A model generated the notes under the pieces. It worked only from the letters and a program-made list of their open reading frames with translations, did not search any database and had not been told where the DNA came from. 64,000 nt of DNA from G965230065 sp965230065. GTDB lineage: Bacteria; Bacteroidota; Bacteroidia; Cytophagales; Cyclobacteriaceae. Numbering within the stretch: the first letter of the stretch is position 1; the number at the start of each line of letters is the position of its first letter. Position numbers and translations under genes: made by a program. The DNA is taken from the NCBI GenBank assembly GCA_965230065.1, contig OZ245942.1, positions 6,634,001 through 6,698,000 on the forward strand, written 5' to 3'. Shown here piece by piece: positions 8,410 through 17,681 of this stretch.

Positions 8410-9486
8410 TTACTCATTGGTTACCTGCCGCCTTTTTGCCCGTTCTTCCCATTGCTTACGCGCCAGGCGCTGGAGGTCTTCTACGCTGTCTGATTCGTCA
8501 ATAATTTCCAACCCGAGTAAAGTCTCAAACAAATCTTCCATGGTTACCAACCCTACCACACTTCCGTAATCGTCATTCACAATGGCAATGTGTTCGCGCC
8601 TGCCTACAAAACTATCCAACAAAGTGGGCAGCACATCCGAATTATTCACAAAGAGAATATCTCGGCGGATGTCTTTGAGCTTTTTTTCATGGTTGTCTTC
8701 GGCCAGTTGTTCAAGAATTTCATCTTTCAGCACCATACCTGTGATATGATCAGAGCGTTCAAAATAAACAGGAATACGGGAGTTGCGAATCGGTTTATTT
8801 TTCTTGTAAAATTCATGCAATGTTAGGTTTTCATCTGCCATGATGATCACGGTGCGGGGCGTCATGATGTCGTGGGCGGTGAGCTTTTCAAGCTTCAGCA
8901 AATTCTGGATAATTTTGGATTCGCTTTTATCCAACGCACCACTTTCCAATCCGGCAGAAGTGAGCGCAGCAAAGTCTGCTCGGCTAAAAACCGACCTGTC
9001 TTTTTCTTTTTTCAGAGTTTTGGTAATCAACTGGCTAAGCCACACAAAGGGCGCCAGCACGATCAATAAAAACCGCAATGAGCGTACGGTAAAAGGTGCC
9101 AGTTGTTTCCACATATTGGCACCGATGGTTTTGGGGATGATTTCAGATAAAATCAAAATGGCCAGGGTCATGGCTCCAGCAATCAGTGATTCATAACTAA
9201 TAGTCGTTACACCAAGGTTAATGAAAGATGTGCCAAAAAGTTCGCCAGCCTGTGCCCCTACCCCAATGGCGCCCACCGTATGGGCAATCGTGTTCAGGGT
9301 AAGCACGGCTGATAAGGGCCTGTCAATATCTTTTTTGTAGGCTTGTAGCAGTTTTCCGGTAGCAGTACCTTCCTGCACCTGCCGGTTTACGTAGGATGGT
9401 GTAACACTCAAAATAACCGCTTCCCAAATTGAACACAGAAAGGAAAAACAAATGGAAGCAAAAAAGAAAATTATCAGAAGACCCAT
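8410..9486 (-). CDS. CNNM (DUF21) membrane protein with CBS pair
   Basis: Inner-membrane protein of the CNNM/CorC group, proposed to move or sense Mg2+ or related cations. Residues 1-165 are the CNNM transmembrane domain (hydrophobic helices, motif LTLNTIAHTVGAIGVGA and SEIIPKTIGA). Residues about 190-330 form a CBS pair (HDIMTPRTVIIMADE and the second repeat around DDYGSVVGLVTMEDL), which usually binds adenine nucleotides. It ends about 25 residues after the CBS pair (EERAKRRQVTNE), so it lacks the C-terminal transporter-associated (CorC_HlyC) domain found in longer relatives. The conserved Pro of the helix-breaking PKT motif is present. Confidence 0.9.
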   Translation of the reverse strand: MGLLIIFFFASICFSFLCSIWEAVILSVTPSYVNRQVQEGTATGKLLQAYKKDIDRPLSAVLTLNTIAHTVGAIGVGAQAGELFGTSFINLGVTTISYESLIAGAMTLAILILSEIIPKTIGANMWKQLAPFTVRSLRFLLIVLAPFVWLSQLITKTLKKEKDRSVFSRADFAALTSAGLESGALDKSESKIIQNLLKLEKLTAHDIMTPRTVIIMADENLTLHEFYKKNKPIRNSRIPVYFERSDHITGMVLKDEILEQLAEDNHEKKLKDIRRDILFVNNSDVLPTLLDSFVGRREHIAIVNDDYGSVVGLVTMEDLFETLLGLEIIDESDSVEDLQRLARKQWEERAKRRQVTNE

Positions 9487-9527
9487 ATCCTCAAAGTAAA
9501 GAAATAATTTTTAAGAAGTTAATTGTT

Positions 9528-10616
9528 TTAACTTTTTAGTTGAGACAAATCCCATTGCTTTGCAGGTTGATAATGCAGTAAACCGCCTTTCACAAAAAGT
9601 GGTGACGGAATATTATTATGGTACAACTGCCCCGTGCCCAGCCCCTGCGGCATGGTTACCTTTTTAGCAGCAGTGAATTGCGCAATCGCATTCAGGCCTA
9701 TATTTGACTCAAGTGCAGAGGTAACCCACCAGCCAATGTTTAAATCTTCTGCTATTTGTATCCATTCATCGGTAGCAGACAAGCCCCCCAACAAGGTAGG
9801 CTTTAAAATAATAAACTGCGGGCGAATGGCTTGGAGTAATTCCAACTTCTGTCCGTGGTTGTGGATGCCAATGAGTTCTTCGTCCAGGGCGATGTGCACC
9901 GGGGTTTCCCGGCAAAGCTTTTCCATCACTTCGGGCTGACCAGGCCGGATGGGCTGCTCTATGGAATGAATATCAAACTTGGATAACGCTTCAAGTTTTT
10001 GCATGGCTTCTTCCGGTGCAAATGCCCCGTTGGCATCTACCCGCAATGTGATTTCATCTTTTGAAAACCTGCTTCTGATGAATGTCAAAAGTTTCAGTTC
10101 CTGTGCAAAATCAATAGCACCGATTTTCATTTTTATGCAGGTAAACCCCTGCGCCAGTTTCTGCTTGATTTGTTCCAGCATAAAGGAAGGCTCGCCCATC
10201 CAAACCAACCCATTGATTGGAATTGGCTGAAACGAAGATTGCGACCATTCATTCGGCACAATTTGGCGGTTTCCGCCTGCCTGTAAATCTAAAAAAGCGG
10301 TTTCGAAACCAAATTGTAATGAAGGGAAGCTTTGGTTCAATAATAAATCTTTAACTCCCTCAAAATTAGTAAGTAGCTCATTATTGTTGAAAGTATTACA
10401 TAAATTCTGTAAATGTTCTTCAAAATCAGGCCGGTCATCAAGGCTTAGGCCAGACAAAGGCCCGGCTTCGCCCCATCCAATAATCTCTGGGTTTTCAGTT
10501 TTGTAAAGGGAAATAAAGTAAGTTTCTTTATCGGTAAGTACGCCCCTTGAAGTACCTGCTTTGAAGGTGAAGTTTAACTTGTATTTATAATATTTTGCAA
10601 TTAATGACATAGGCAT
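9528..10616 (-). CDS. menC: o-Succinylbenzoate synthase (menaquinone biosynthesis)
   Basis: Enolase-superfamily enzyme that dehydrates SHCHC to o-succinylbenzoate. Catalytic and metal residues are visible: KMK (Lys162, Lys164), metal ligands Asp194 (RVDANG), Glu220 (IEQP) and Asp245 (LDEE), and Lys272 (LKP). The C-terminal TSALESNIGLNAIAQF and PQGLGTGQL segments are the pattern I associate with Bacteroidota MenC and argue against a dipeptide epimerase, whose C-terminal motif differs. ATG codons at 10616 and 10610 are both possible starts. No other men gene is adjacent. Its presence fits a menaquinone-based respiratory chain together with nuoH. Confidence 0.85.
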   Translation of the reverse strand: MPMSLIAKYYKYKLNFTFKAGTSRGVLTDKETYFISLYKTENPEIIGWGEAGPLSGLSLDDRPDFEEHLQNLCNTFNNNELLTNFEGVKDLLLNQSFPSLQFGFETAFLDLQAGGNRQIVPNEWSQSSFQPIPINGLVWMGEPSFMLEQIKQKLAQGFTCIKMKIGAIDFAQELKLLTFIRSRFSKDEITLRVDANGAFAPEEAMQKLEALSKFDIHSIEQPIRPGQPEVMEKLCRETPVHIALDEELIGIHNHGQKLELLQAIRPQFIILKPTLLGGLSATDEWIQIAEDLNIGWWVTSALESNIGLNAIAQFTAAKKVTMPQGLGTGQLYHNNIPSPLFVKGGLLHYQPAKQWDLSQLKS

Positions 10617-10620
10617 TTTT

Positions 10621-10684
10621 CAGTAGGCAGGGGCAGTAGCAGTTAGCAGTGTATTACAATAACTACCAACTGCCACTGGCTGTT
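10621..10684. repeat. GCAGTGGCAGT-family intergenic inverted repeat
   Basis: Plus-strand words CAGTAGGCAGGGGCAGTAGC and AGTTAGCAGTG (10621-10651) face their complement ACTACCAACTGCCACTGGCT (about 10662-10681), filling nearly the whole 74-base gap between menC's start and the next gene's stop. Sister copies are at about 11770 and 29440. Confidence 0.75.
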
Positions 10685-10690
10685 CTTATT

Positions 10691-11260
10691 CTAACTATCG
10701 GTTCGTAAATTCATTTTATATTCTTGGGCATCACCCTCAACAATTGCATAGTGATAATTATCTACCCACCTGCCCCTTATCGGTAAAATCTTCCTATGCA
10801 ATCCTTCTCTTGTCATTCCAATTTTTTCAAGTACCCTGATAGACCTCAGGTTTTCCGTTGCTACCCCTGCCTCTATCCTGTGCAAATGAAAGTTCTTGAA
10901 CCCCAGGTTCACCAAGAGTTTGGCTACTTCTGTGGCATATCCTTTACCCCAGTAGCCCGGCATAATTTTATAATAAATTTCCCCACTTTTAAATTTCTCT
11001 GCCGACAATGTCAAGCCTGCAATCCCAATGAAATCACTGCTAACTTTGAGCATTATTTTCCAGAAAAAAGACTTTCTAGGGTTAGACTGTTGAGCTTGGA
11101 TTAATGGCATGAGATATTGTATTGTCTCATCCAAATCTTTAGGAATCCCAAGTGTATTAAATTCGTCAATTTCTTGAAATGAGTGTAAATGATGAATGAC
11201 TTCAGCGTCTTCTAAAGTAATTTCTTCAATCACAATCCTATCCGATTCATTAGGTATCAT
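10691..11260 (-). CDS. RimJ/RimL-type GNAT acetyltransferase
   Basis: 189-residue acetyltransferase of the ribosomal-protein-alanine acetyltransferase-like group. Features: N-terminal strand IVIEEITLEDAEVIHHL, the substrate-side segment IAGLTLSAEKFKSGEIYYKI, the acetyl-CoA motif MPGYWGKGYATEVAKLLV, and the signature HRIEAGVATENLRSIRVLEK followed by IGMTREG. These are standard for Acetyltransf_3 proteins that modify N-terminal or side-chain amines. The true substrate is unknown. Start ATG is clear; the upstream gap to the small membrane protein gene is short. Confidence 0.9.
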   Translation of the reverse strand: MIPNESDRIVIEEITLEDAEVIHHLHSFQEIDEFNTLGIPKDLDETIQYLMPLIQAQQSNPRKSFFWKIMLKVSSDFIGIAGLTLSAEKFKSGEIYYKIMPGYWGKGYATEVAKLLVNLGFKNFHLHRIEAGVATENLRSIRVLEKIGMTREGLHRKILPIRGRWVDNYHYAIVEGDAQEYKMNLRTDS

Positions 11261-11357
11261 AAACTCTTTGTATTGTACTCCGAAACTGCAGCTTGGGGTC
11301 TACGGATTGGAAAATATGTGCCTCAACCCAATACTTTTTTATACAGATTGAAGCTGA

Positions 11358-11729
11358 TCAGGTATACATACTTTTCTTTTTCTCTTTGGCAAAAATGCGG
11401 TAAAGCTGGCTGCCCGTAAGTGCGCCTAACCCACCTGCCAGCCCACCAACCAGTGCGCTTATCACAATCATAAACGCTGGCTGACCTAACTGAAATATTT
11501 GGGCGATTTTTTCGGTAAGTAACCCATCAGAGCTATTGTGGAGGGCAAAGGCGAAAATAAGCCAAAGCAGCCCTACACCTAAAAATCCGCTCAAAAAAGA
11601 ATTAAACCCTCCGGTAGGGATGAGGGCACCCACCAAAAAGCCGCTGAGCACAACAGACCACCAGGGCATAAAGAGTTCGAGAATATAACTGAGGGCAGCG
11701 ATGAGTACTAATTTTAAAATAAACTTCAT
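11358..11729 (-). CDS. Small four-helix membrane protein, unknown
   Basis: I place the start at the ATG at 11729 (MKFILKLVLIAALSY), giving 123 residues; a longer frame runs upstream but has no signal-like or conserved sequence. Four hydrophobic segments are visible: residues about 3-22, 26-47, 53-75 and 92-115. Gly-rich turns occur (GGFNSFLSGFLGVG, GGLAGGLGALTGSQLYRIF). The C-terminal tail KEKKKS is basic and probably cytoplasmic. No functional motif is seen. It is on the same strand as the acylase gene and about 110 bases downstream of it, separated by a GCAGT-family repeat. Confidence 0.75.
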   Translation of the reverse strand: MKFILKLVLIAALSYILELFMPWWSVVLSGFLVGALIPTGGFNSFLSGFLGVGLLWLIFAFALHNSSDGLLTEKIAQIFQLGQPAFMIVISALVGGLAGGLGALTGSQLYRIFAKEKKKSMYT

Positions 11730-11767
11730 TTTAATTACTTTTAAGATTTTCTCTGAATTATACAAAG

Positions 11768-11835
11768 TAGGCAGTGGCAGCAGCACCGGGCCGCCGGGCG
11801 GTAAGCAGTTTATGTTTACTCCAACTGCTTACTGA
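11768..11835. repeat. GCAGTGGCAGT-family repeat with GC-rich 17-bp module
   Basis: GTAGGCAGTGGCAGCAGC words lead into ACCGGGCCGCCGGGCGG (11785-11801), then GTAAGCAGTT (11801-11810) pairs perfectly with AACTGCTTAC (11823-11832). The GC-rich module recurs exactly at 56834-56850 inside a different repeat family. The element lies between the acylase stop and the small membrane protein start. Confidence 0.8.
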
Positions 11836-11839
11836 AAAT

Positions 11840-14269
11840 TCAGGGTTGCAATGTTTGTGAAACCATGATGGCATTTTTTCGATCGTTGGCATTGTACATA
11901 TACAACAAAGGGTAGTGCTCTCCACCGGCCCAATCATCAATCATATTGTCGTAATAATAACTGCCTGGGTTACCCGATTGCCCGCCCGGATAAATGCCCC
12001 AGGCCCGCATGGGGTTGCCCAGGGCCACCACCATTTTCCATGATTGCCCGTGGCTTTTTTTATTAGCACTTACGATATGCCTGCCCCCTCCTACCAAAAT
12101 ATCATACCGGCTAAATGGGGCCAATGGCGGTAGCAAATGTCGTATGTTGGTACTTTTGTAAGCTCCCCATGTATAGGGCTTGTTGTTTTCATTTTCCCAT
12201 TGTGCCAGCTCCTGCTCTGTTTTATTGAAAGAAAGCTGAAGAACTTCACTTAAAGTTTCACGAGCCGTGGTATTCACCATATCAAAACAAGTATCTTCAG
12301 GATAAGTTTTCATGATATGCCAGGTATTGGCGGTGCTTGGCAGGTTAAGGGCCTTTTCTTTTTCTTCAAATTCATCCCATATCATTTCATAAAGGTTTTC
12401 CCACCAGGCTTCAAAAACAGTAGGTGCAGTTTGGTCAATATGGTATTGATAATTCCAGTTGCGTAAAACATCATACATATCTTTTTGTTGGGCATCCAGT
12501 TGTCCTAAATCCAGGCTGTCCAGCATCAGGGGCAGACTTTCGGCAGCGTGCAGGTTGTACATATCATTTTGCAGGCGCATCATGTCCTGTGGTGTAATCC
12601 TGTCTCCCATCTCACTTAATTGCGCATTGATTCGCCGGTTGCGGTAATGCTCATAGCTATCATTATACACATAATATGGATAGATAGAATCTACCGGATA
12701 CTGATTGGCAGAACTTACAAACCCACGCTCCGGGTTTAAAATATGGGCATTTTCAGATTGTGGTATATACGCCTGCCAATCAAATTCAGAACGGCTGCCA
12801 TCCATCAAAAATTTGCCCTGCTCTTTCCACTTTGCGGGAAACTTGCCCTGAATCCAAAGTGCTATATCACCACTGGCAGCAGCAAACGCTACATTTTGTG
12901 CCGGGGAAGTAAAATAGTCCAAAGCACCCAAATATTGCTGATAGTTTTGAGCCCGGTTGATTTTATAAAGGGCAAATATTTCCTGGGAGGGTTGATGCGC
13001 CAGCCATTGCAAGGCAAAATTTTGCTGAACTTCCTTATTTCCTGAAAAGTTGCGGTCGTAAACTACCGGGCCATAATGGGTATAAATGATGGTATCGTAA
13101 ACGGTGGCACCACTTCTAACCTTTATTTCCTCTATATCAATATGAGTTTTCAGGCGTTTGTTATCATAAAAATATTCTGTCCTTTCTTCATCCACGAAAT
13201 CTATTTTGTACCAATCGCGCACATCACGGGTAGCATTGGTAAGCCCCCATGCAATGGAATCATTAAAACCAATTACTACACCGGGCATGCCGGGCAGCGT
13301 ACCTCCCATTACGTTTACTCCGGGGGCATGCAGTTGCATTACAAACCAAATGGAAGGCAGGTTTAGCCCCAAATGCGGGTCATTGGCCAAAATAGGTTTT
13401 CCGGATTGGGTGCGCGCACCGGACACCGCCCAGTTGTTGCTGCCATTGTCTGGGTCTGGCCGCTCCATCACTTCTTTTATCATAATGCCCTCTTGCAATG
13501 CTACCGCTGGTGTGTCAAGGGATAAAGGTTTGAAGTCCCAGTTTTTTTCTGAAGGAATAACCGGGTCTGTGCCAGGCACATGGTTTGGATACAGAAAATC
13601 AAACCGTTCCCTGCCCAAAAGTTGTATCAGGTTGGTATTTTCAATATCGCCATCGCCTCCACTCAAATCATCCTTCATATTCATAAAGAGCAAGGTGGTT
13701 TTCAGCGGGTTCCACGGTTCAGGACGGTAATTCAGCAATTTATATTCAATGGGCAAGCGCCCATAATTCAAACTACTAATGAAAGCATTTACACCTTCAG
13801 CATAAGCAGTTACTATTTCATTTGCTTTATCATTTTTTCTGATAAGTTTGAGCATATTTTCAGCCCCGTAAACCATGCCCTTGCGCCTTTGGGATTTATC
13901 AAAAGTAATGGCCTGTTCGCCCACAATTTCAGAAACCCGGCCGGCAGCAACATGAGTTAGAAATTCCATTTGCCAGAGGCGGTGCATGGCTGTGATGTAA
14001 CCCTGGGCAAAATACAGGTCATGGTCATTGGCAGCAAATACATGCGGAATCAATAATGAATCGTATTGAATGCTCACATTTTGCTGTATTCCATTCAGGT
14101 TTAAAATGGGATTGTACCTGCTCAGTTCTTTGCCTTCCGCATTTTGTAAAAAGCCATGGAAAGGGTCCAGAAACTTTCCCAATGGGGGAACTTGTCCAAA
14201 CTGAAGGCTTAGGACAATGGTAAAAATCAGGGTAACAAGAAAAGAGACGGCAAACTTGATTAGCTTCAT
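11840..14269 (-). CDS. Penicillin acylase-family Ntn-hydrolase
   Basis: Periplasmic or membrane-anchored amidase precursor of the penicillin G acylase family, which hydrolyses acyl amides (beta-lactam side chains, N-acyl homoserine lactones or other amides). An N-terminal hydrophobic signal or anchor spans residues about 5-24. The autocatalytic cleavage site and nucleophile are at GSNNWAVSG (Ser277 counting from the ATG at 14269), followed by NDPHLGLNLPSIW, and the oxyanion Asn region lies further on. The alpha chain includes DLYFAQGYITAMHRLWQME, a typical family signature. Length about 809 is normal. A TTG at 14278 is the only upstream alternative. Substrate cannot be assigned from sequence. 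Confidence 0.93.
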   Translation of the reverse strand: MKLIKFAVSFLVTLIFTIVLSLQFGQVPPLGKFLDPFHGFLQNAEGKELSRYNPILNLNGIQQNVSIQYDSLLIPHVFAANDHDLYFAQGYITAMHRLWQMEFLTHVAAGRVSEIVGEQAITFDKSQRRKGMVYGAENMLKLIRKNDKANEIVTAYAEGVNAFISSLNYGRLPIEYKLLNYRPEPWNPLKTTLLFMNMKDDLSGGDGDIENTNLIQLLGRERFDFLYPNHVPGTDPVIPSEKNWDFKPLSLDTPAVALQEGIMIKEVMERPDPDNGSNNWAVSGARTQSGKPILANDPHLGLNLPSIWFVMQLHAPGVNVMGGTLPGMPGVVIGFNDSIAWGLTNATRDVRDWYKIDFVDEERTEYFYDNKRLKTHIDIEEIKVRSGATVYDTIIYTHYGPVVYDRNFSGNKEVQQNFALQWLAHQPSQEIFALYKINRAQNYQQYLGALDYFTSPAQNVAFAAASGDIALWIQGKFPAKWKEQGKFLMDGSRSEFDWQAYIPQSENAHILNPERGFVSSANQYPVDSIYPYYVYNDSYEHYRNRRINAQLSEMGDRITPQDMMRLQNDMYNLHAAESLPLMLDSLDLGQLDAQQKDMYDVLRNWNYQYHIDQTAPTVFEAWWENLYEMIWDEFEEKEKALNLPSTANTWHIMKTYPEDTCFDMVNTTARETLSEVLQLSFNKTEQELAQWENENNKPYTWGAYKSTNIRHLLPPLAPFSRYDILVGGGRHIVSANKKSHGQSWKMVVALGNPMRAWGIYPGGQSGNPGSYYYDNMIDDWAGGEHYPLLYMYNANDRKNAIMVSQTLQP

Positions 14270-14326
14270 GCGGGGCAAAAAATTAGGTCAGGTAGTTTTA
14301 CTATTGCTAATGTATCATTTCTTGGG

Positions 14327-14366
14327 AATAAAAAAAATAAGCCCGGTCAATGATGACCGGGCTTGG
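14327..14366 (-). terminator. Intrinsic terminator of the DUF2167 gene
   Basis: Perfect 9-bp arms GCCCGGTCA and TGACCGGGC (14341-14362) around ATGA, followed on the minus strand by a TTATTTTTTTTATT tract (14327-14340). It lies 47 bases past the DUF2167 stop and upstream of the acylase gene, so it separates the two transcripts. Confidence 0.88.
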
Positions 14367-14408
14367 AAAATATGAAGGGATCGCCGAAGCGAGGGAAAAT
14401 CTTTAAAT

Positions 14409-15329
14409 TTATTCGTTTTCTGTAACTGAACGACCTAAAATCGTTTTTTTCAAAAAGAAAAATAATCCGGCAAAACCTGCCAGGATGAGTTTCCAGAACT
14501 TGAATATTCCGGCAAAAAACCCGGCTTTAGCCAGCATTTTTCCAGCAATCAGACTGCCGATGCCATACGCAGCCATTCTATCTAATTTCGGGTTGAAATC
14601 CGCATACCGATAGCCATCCTGAAAATCTACTGAAGCCAGTATGGTATCAATATCCTTTTCTATTTGAGGCAGTACAGTCATGTTGCCAATGATGTTCAGC
14701 ATCAGGTATCCGTTTCGGCCCAAAATGCGGATGTTATAGTTAAGGGTATTTACAGAATCACCCTCAAAATGCAGTTCTTTGGCCCAGTGTAATTTTTTAT
14801 TTTCCGCATCGTAGTACGGAGACGTTGCCCAACCTTGCAAGTGCACGGCAGTGTAGCCCAGCGATATTCTCTGCTCGTTGGTAGCTTCTATTTCTTCCTG
14901 CATCTGGGCTAGTATTTCTTCATCATCCAGGCTGGCCGCATCTTCATCATCTATGTAGCCTTCTTCCACATAAGATATTTCAATAGCGTAGGTGAAATCT
15001 TCGCTTATGGGCGAGATGTTTTCCGGAAAAAGCATGCCCAGGGTGAGTTCGTCAGGTGGATTGCCCCAAAGTTCAGTCAACACATACTGGCTTTGCTCTG
15101 AATTGAGAAATTTATACCCGGCAGGCACCTCAAGGCGGGCCAAGCCATCGTACAAATCAATTGCTCCCTGCTCATATTGAAAGGAGGCTTCCAAAGAGGA
15201 AATGAGGGAAACCGAAGCATCTGTCGACATGCTATCGGTTTCATTCCCTGTAGAGGGGCTTTCAATGGCAAAACAATGGAGGGCTATACTTAAATAAAAG
15301 GCAGTAAAACAAAGGGCAAATCGAATCAT
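14409..15329 (-). CDS. DUF2167-family membrane protein
   Basis: 306-residue exported protein of the uncharacterised DUF2167 family. Residues 1-22 form a signal peptide. The body carries the family hallmarks: LEVPAGYKFLNSEQSQYVL, ELWGNPPDELTLGMLFP, an acidic loop with DDEDAASLDDEEILAQM, and GWATSPYYDAENKKLHWAKE. The C-terminus has helices around AYGIGSLIAGKMLAKAG and KLILAGFAGLFFFLKK, anchoring it to the inner membrane with a short basic-acidic tail. Its role is unknown in general; I see nothing here to refine it. Transcription ends at the strong hairpin just downstream. Confidence 0.9.
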   Translation of the reverse strand: MIRFALCFTAFYLSIALHCFAIESPSTGNETDSMSTDASVSLISSLEASFQYEQGAIDLYDGLARLEVPAGYKFLNSEQSQYVLTELWGNPPDELTLGMLFPENISPISEDFTYAIEISYVEEGYIDDEDAASLDDEEILAQMQEEIEATNEQRISLGYTAVHLQGWATSPYYDAENKKLHWAKELHFEGDSVNTLNYNIRILGRNGYLMLNIIGNMTVLPQIEKDIDTILASVDFQDGYRYADFNPKLDRMAAYGIGSLIAGKMLAKAGFFAGIFKFWKLILAGFAGLFFFLKKTILGRSVTENE

Positions 15330-15525
15330 TATAATTTTTTGAAGTAAAATTATAACTATTCTAATCTATTCTAATGTTTTCAGGAGATGAATGAATACGC
15401 GTGTATTGTTTAAGTTGAAATGCAAGGAAGACTGCCCGTTGAAATTCTCACACTGCCTAACAATCAGCAGCTTACGAAAAAAGCAACAAGACAACCAAAG
15501 GAAACAAAAGATGTAACAGTGCTGC

Positions 15526-16497
15526 TTACCGGGTGAAATTTTCAGCAAATTCCTTCGCAAAGTAGGTAAGAATAACATCAGCCCCTGCCCTTTTGATACT
15601 TAGCAGACATTCGTGCATGGCTTGTTTGCCGTCCAGCCACCCATTGGCAGCCGCCGCTTTTATCATGGCATATTCGCCACTCACATTGTAGGCTGCAATG
15701 GGCAATGCGTAATTGTCTTTCAGCAGTCGGATTACATCCAGATAAGCCAGTGCAGGCTTTACCATCAGGAAATCGGCTCCTTCTGCCACATCCAGGTCGG
15801 CTTCAATCAAAGCTTCACGGCGGTTGGCAGGGTTCATTTGGTAAGTTTTTTTATCGCCAGATTTTGGGGCTGAGTCCAGGGCATCGCGGAACGGCCCGTA
15901 AAACGCGCTGGCATATTTGGCGGTATACGACATGATGGAAACGTGAGAGAAACCTTCTTCATCCAGCACCTCCCGGATGTGTTGTACCCTGCCGTCCATC
16001 ATATCGGAAGGCCCGATGATGTCTGCCCCGGCCCGGGCTTGCGCCAATGCCATTTTTCCCAACACTTCCAGGGTTTCATCGTTCAGGATTTCACCGTTTT
16101 CTACAATGCCATCATGCCCATCCGAGCTGTACGGGTCCATGGCCACATCGGTCATGAGGCACACATCGGGAAAAGCTTGCTTTACTTTGGCAATGGTGGT
16201 AGGATATAAACCTTCCGGGTTATGGCTTTCGGTGGCATACTTGTCTTTCAGTGATTCGGGAATAACCGGGAACAATGCAAAAGATTTGATACCCAGCTTC
16301 ACACAGGCTGCGATTTCGTCTATGAGCAGGTCAGGGGAATAGCGAAAAATACCGGGCATGGAAGCTACTTCCACTTTCTTTTGGGAACCTTCCAGCAAAA
16401 AAAGCGGAAAAATCAGGTTATTGACCGAAAGGGTGGTTTCTTCGGCCATATTGCGTACTACGGCAGATTTACGATTTCTTCTGGGTCTTATGAGCAT
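15526..16497 (-). CDS. hemB: Delta-aminolevulinic acid dehydratase (porphobilinogen synthase)
   Basis: Condenses two 5-aminolevulinate molecules to porphobilinogen in heme biosynthesis. The two active-site lysines are in SYTAKYASAFYGPFRDA and FLMVKPALAYLD. The metal-site region reads MTDVAMDPYSSDGHDG, the Asp-rich allosteric-Mg2+ type, not the Cys-rich zinc type. Length 323 is normal. It lies downstream of egtD on the same strand with a 114-base gap; no other heme gene is adjacent. Confidence 0.97.
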   Translation of the reverse strand: MLIRPRRNRKSAVVRNMAEETTLSVNNLIFPLFLLEGSQKKVEVASMPGIFRYSPDLLIDEIAACVKLGIKSFALFPVIPESLKDKYATESHNPEGLYPTTIAKVKQAFPDVCLMTDVAMDPYSSDGHDGIVENGEILNDETLEVLGKMALAQARAGADIIGPSDMMDGRVQHIREVLDEEGFSHVSIMSYTAKYASAFYGPFRDALDSAPKSGDKKTYQMNPANRREALIEADLDVAEGADFLMVKPALAYLDVIRLLKDNYALPIAAYNVSGEYAMIKAAAANGWLDGKQAMHECLLSIKRAGADVILTYFAKEFAENFTR

Positions 16498-16611
16498 TTT
16501 TTTGTTGGTTTATTGTAAAACTCTCGAAGAGTTCGAAGCCTAAATATTAGGCTATAAACTCTTTCCCCCAACTCTCCGAGAGTTGCCAGTATTTACAAAA
16601 TTAAATACTTT

Positions 16612-17592
16612 CTACTCCGATGCCAGCGTCCAGAGGGAATCTGTAAAATAATGCTTACAATCAAAAAAATTAATGATTACACGGAAGCCGGTTTCTTTAG
16701 CCAGCTCTTCAATTTCCGATAGCAAAAACTTGTGTGAGCGTTCGGTAAAAATAGCTTCCCACGCCTCAAACGTAAATGTTTTTTCCAAAGCTTCAATATA
16801 GACTTCCTGCTTTTCTTTACTTAATAAATAACTTTTGATAGAACCTTCCTGTGGATCGTAAATGGGGTAAAACTGAAATTTGGAAATATCAAAGTTGCCG
16901 CCCAACTCGGTATTTATTCTTTTCAACAAGTTTAAATTGAAAGCCTGGGTAATGCCCCCTTTATCACAATATGCCTGATGAATAGCAGAAGGTTCTTTCC
17001 GTAAGTCCATGCCAATAAGCAGTTGGTCGCCAGGAGACAGGTATTTCCGAACCCGCATTAAAAAGTCAACAGAAGCTTCCCGGTCATAATTCCCGATATT
17101 GGCCCCCAGAAAAAAAACCACTTTTCTGATATTCGGTTGATTTGGTACGTATTCGTCCAGATGCTTTAGCGTATTGAAATAATCATCGGCAATGCCTTTC
17201 ACTTCCATTCCGGGAAACCTGTTCTCCAGGTCAGTGGTTAACTTATCAATAATATTAGAAGAAATATCGATGGGCAAGTAGCAAAAGTTGGCTTTTTGTT
17301 CCCAAAAATGCCTGAGCAAAACTTTGGTTTTAAAACCATCGCCCGCCCCAAATTCTATGAGATGAAATTTTTCTTTTCCCTTACTGAAATAATCTAGCAT
17401 TTCAGCTTTGCTGTTAGAAAAAATTTCATACTCTGAGCGGGTCAGGTAATATTCGGGCATGGCCATAATTTCCTGAAAAATGGCATCGCCCTCTGCGTTA
17501 TAAAAAAATTTGGAAGACAAATGTTTTCGCTTTGCTGTCAATCCTTCCAGCACATCCGTCGCAAATTCGTTGAGTAGGGTTTGGTTTTGCAT
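16612..17592 (-). CDS. egtD: L-histidine N-alpha-methyltransferase (ergothioneine synthesis)
   Basis: SAM-dependent enzyme that trimethylates histidine to hercynine, the first step of ergothioneine biosynthesis. Evidence: the family N-terminus FATDVLEGLTAKRKHLSSKF, MPEYYLTRSEYEI, the SAM motif LIEFGAGDGFKTKVLL, and FFLGANIGNYDR, the Asn-containing segment that binds the substrate amine. Length (326) matches EgtD. It follows egtB on the same strand, separated by a 89-base gap filled with a hairpin repeat. Together they are sufficient for hercynine formation and oxidative sulfur insertion. Confidence 0.95.
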   Translation of the reverse strand: MQNQTLLNEFATDVLEGLTAKRKHLSSKFFYNAEGDAIFQEIMAMPEYYLTRSEYEIFSNSKAEMLDYFSKGKEKFHLIEFGAGDGFKTKVLLRHFWEQKANFCYLPIDISSNIIDKLTTDLENRFPGMEVKGIADDYFNTLKHLDEYVPNQPNIRKVVFFLGANIGNYDREASVDFLMRVRKYLSPGDQLLIGMDLRKEPSAIHQAYCDKGGITQAFNLNLLKRINTELGGNFDISKFQFYPIYDPQEGSIKSYLLSKEKQEVYIEALEKTFTFEAWEAIFTERSHKFLLSEIEELAKETGFRVIINFFDCKHYFTDSLWTLASE

Positions 17593-17601
17593 TGGTAATT
17601 G

Positions 17602-17681
17602 GGTCGGAAGACCGGTGACCGGAGTTTACTTCGGTCTTCGGACTTCGGTCAAACTTTAAATTTCAAACATAAAACTACAAA
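17602..17681. repeat. GGAAGACCGG-family hairpin plus AAAC words, between egtB and egtD
   Basis: GGTCGGAAGACCGGTGACCG (from 17602) pairs imperfectly with CTTCGGTCTTCGGACTTCGG (about 17630-17649). It is followed on the plus strand by AAACATAAAACTACAAACTA words running to the egtB stop. Same modules and order as the copies at 7495-7584 and 21972-22060, but here the AAAC words do not precede a start codon. Confidence 0.8.

Noticed and set aside
13206..13730. Long plus-strand open frame opposite the acylase gene
   Set aside because: It lies inside a strong, conserved coding frame on the other strand and its residues show no family pattern; it is a codon-usage shadow.
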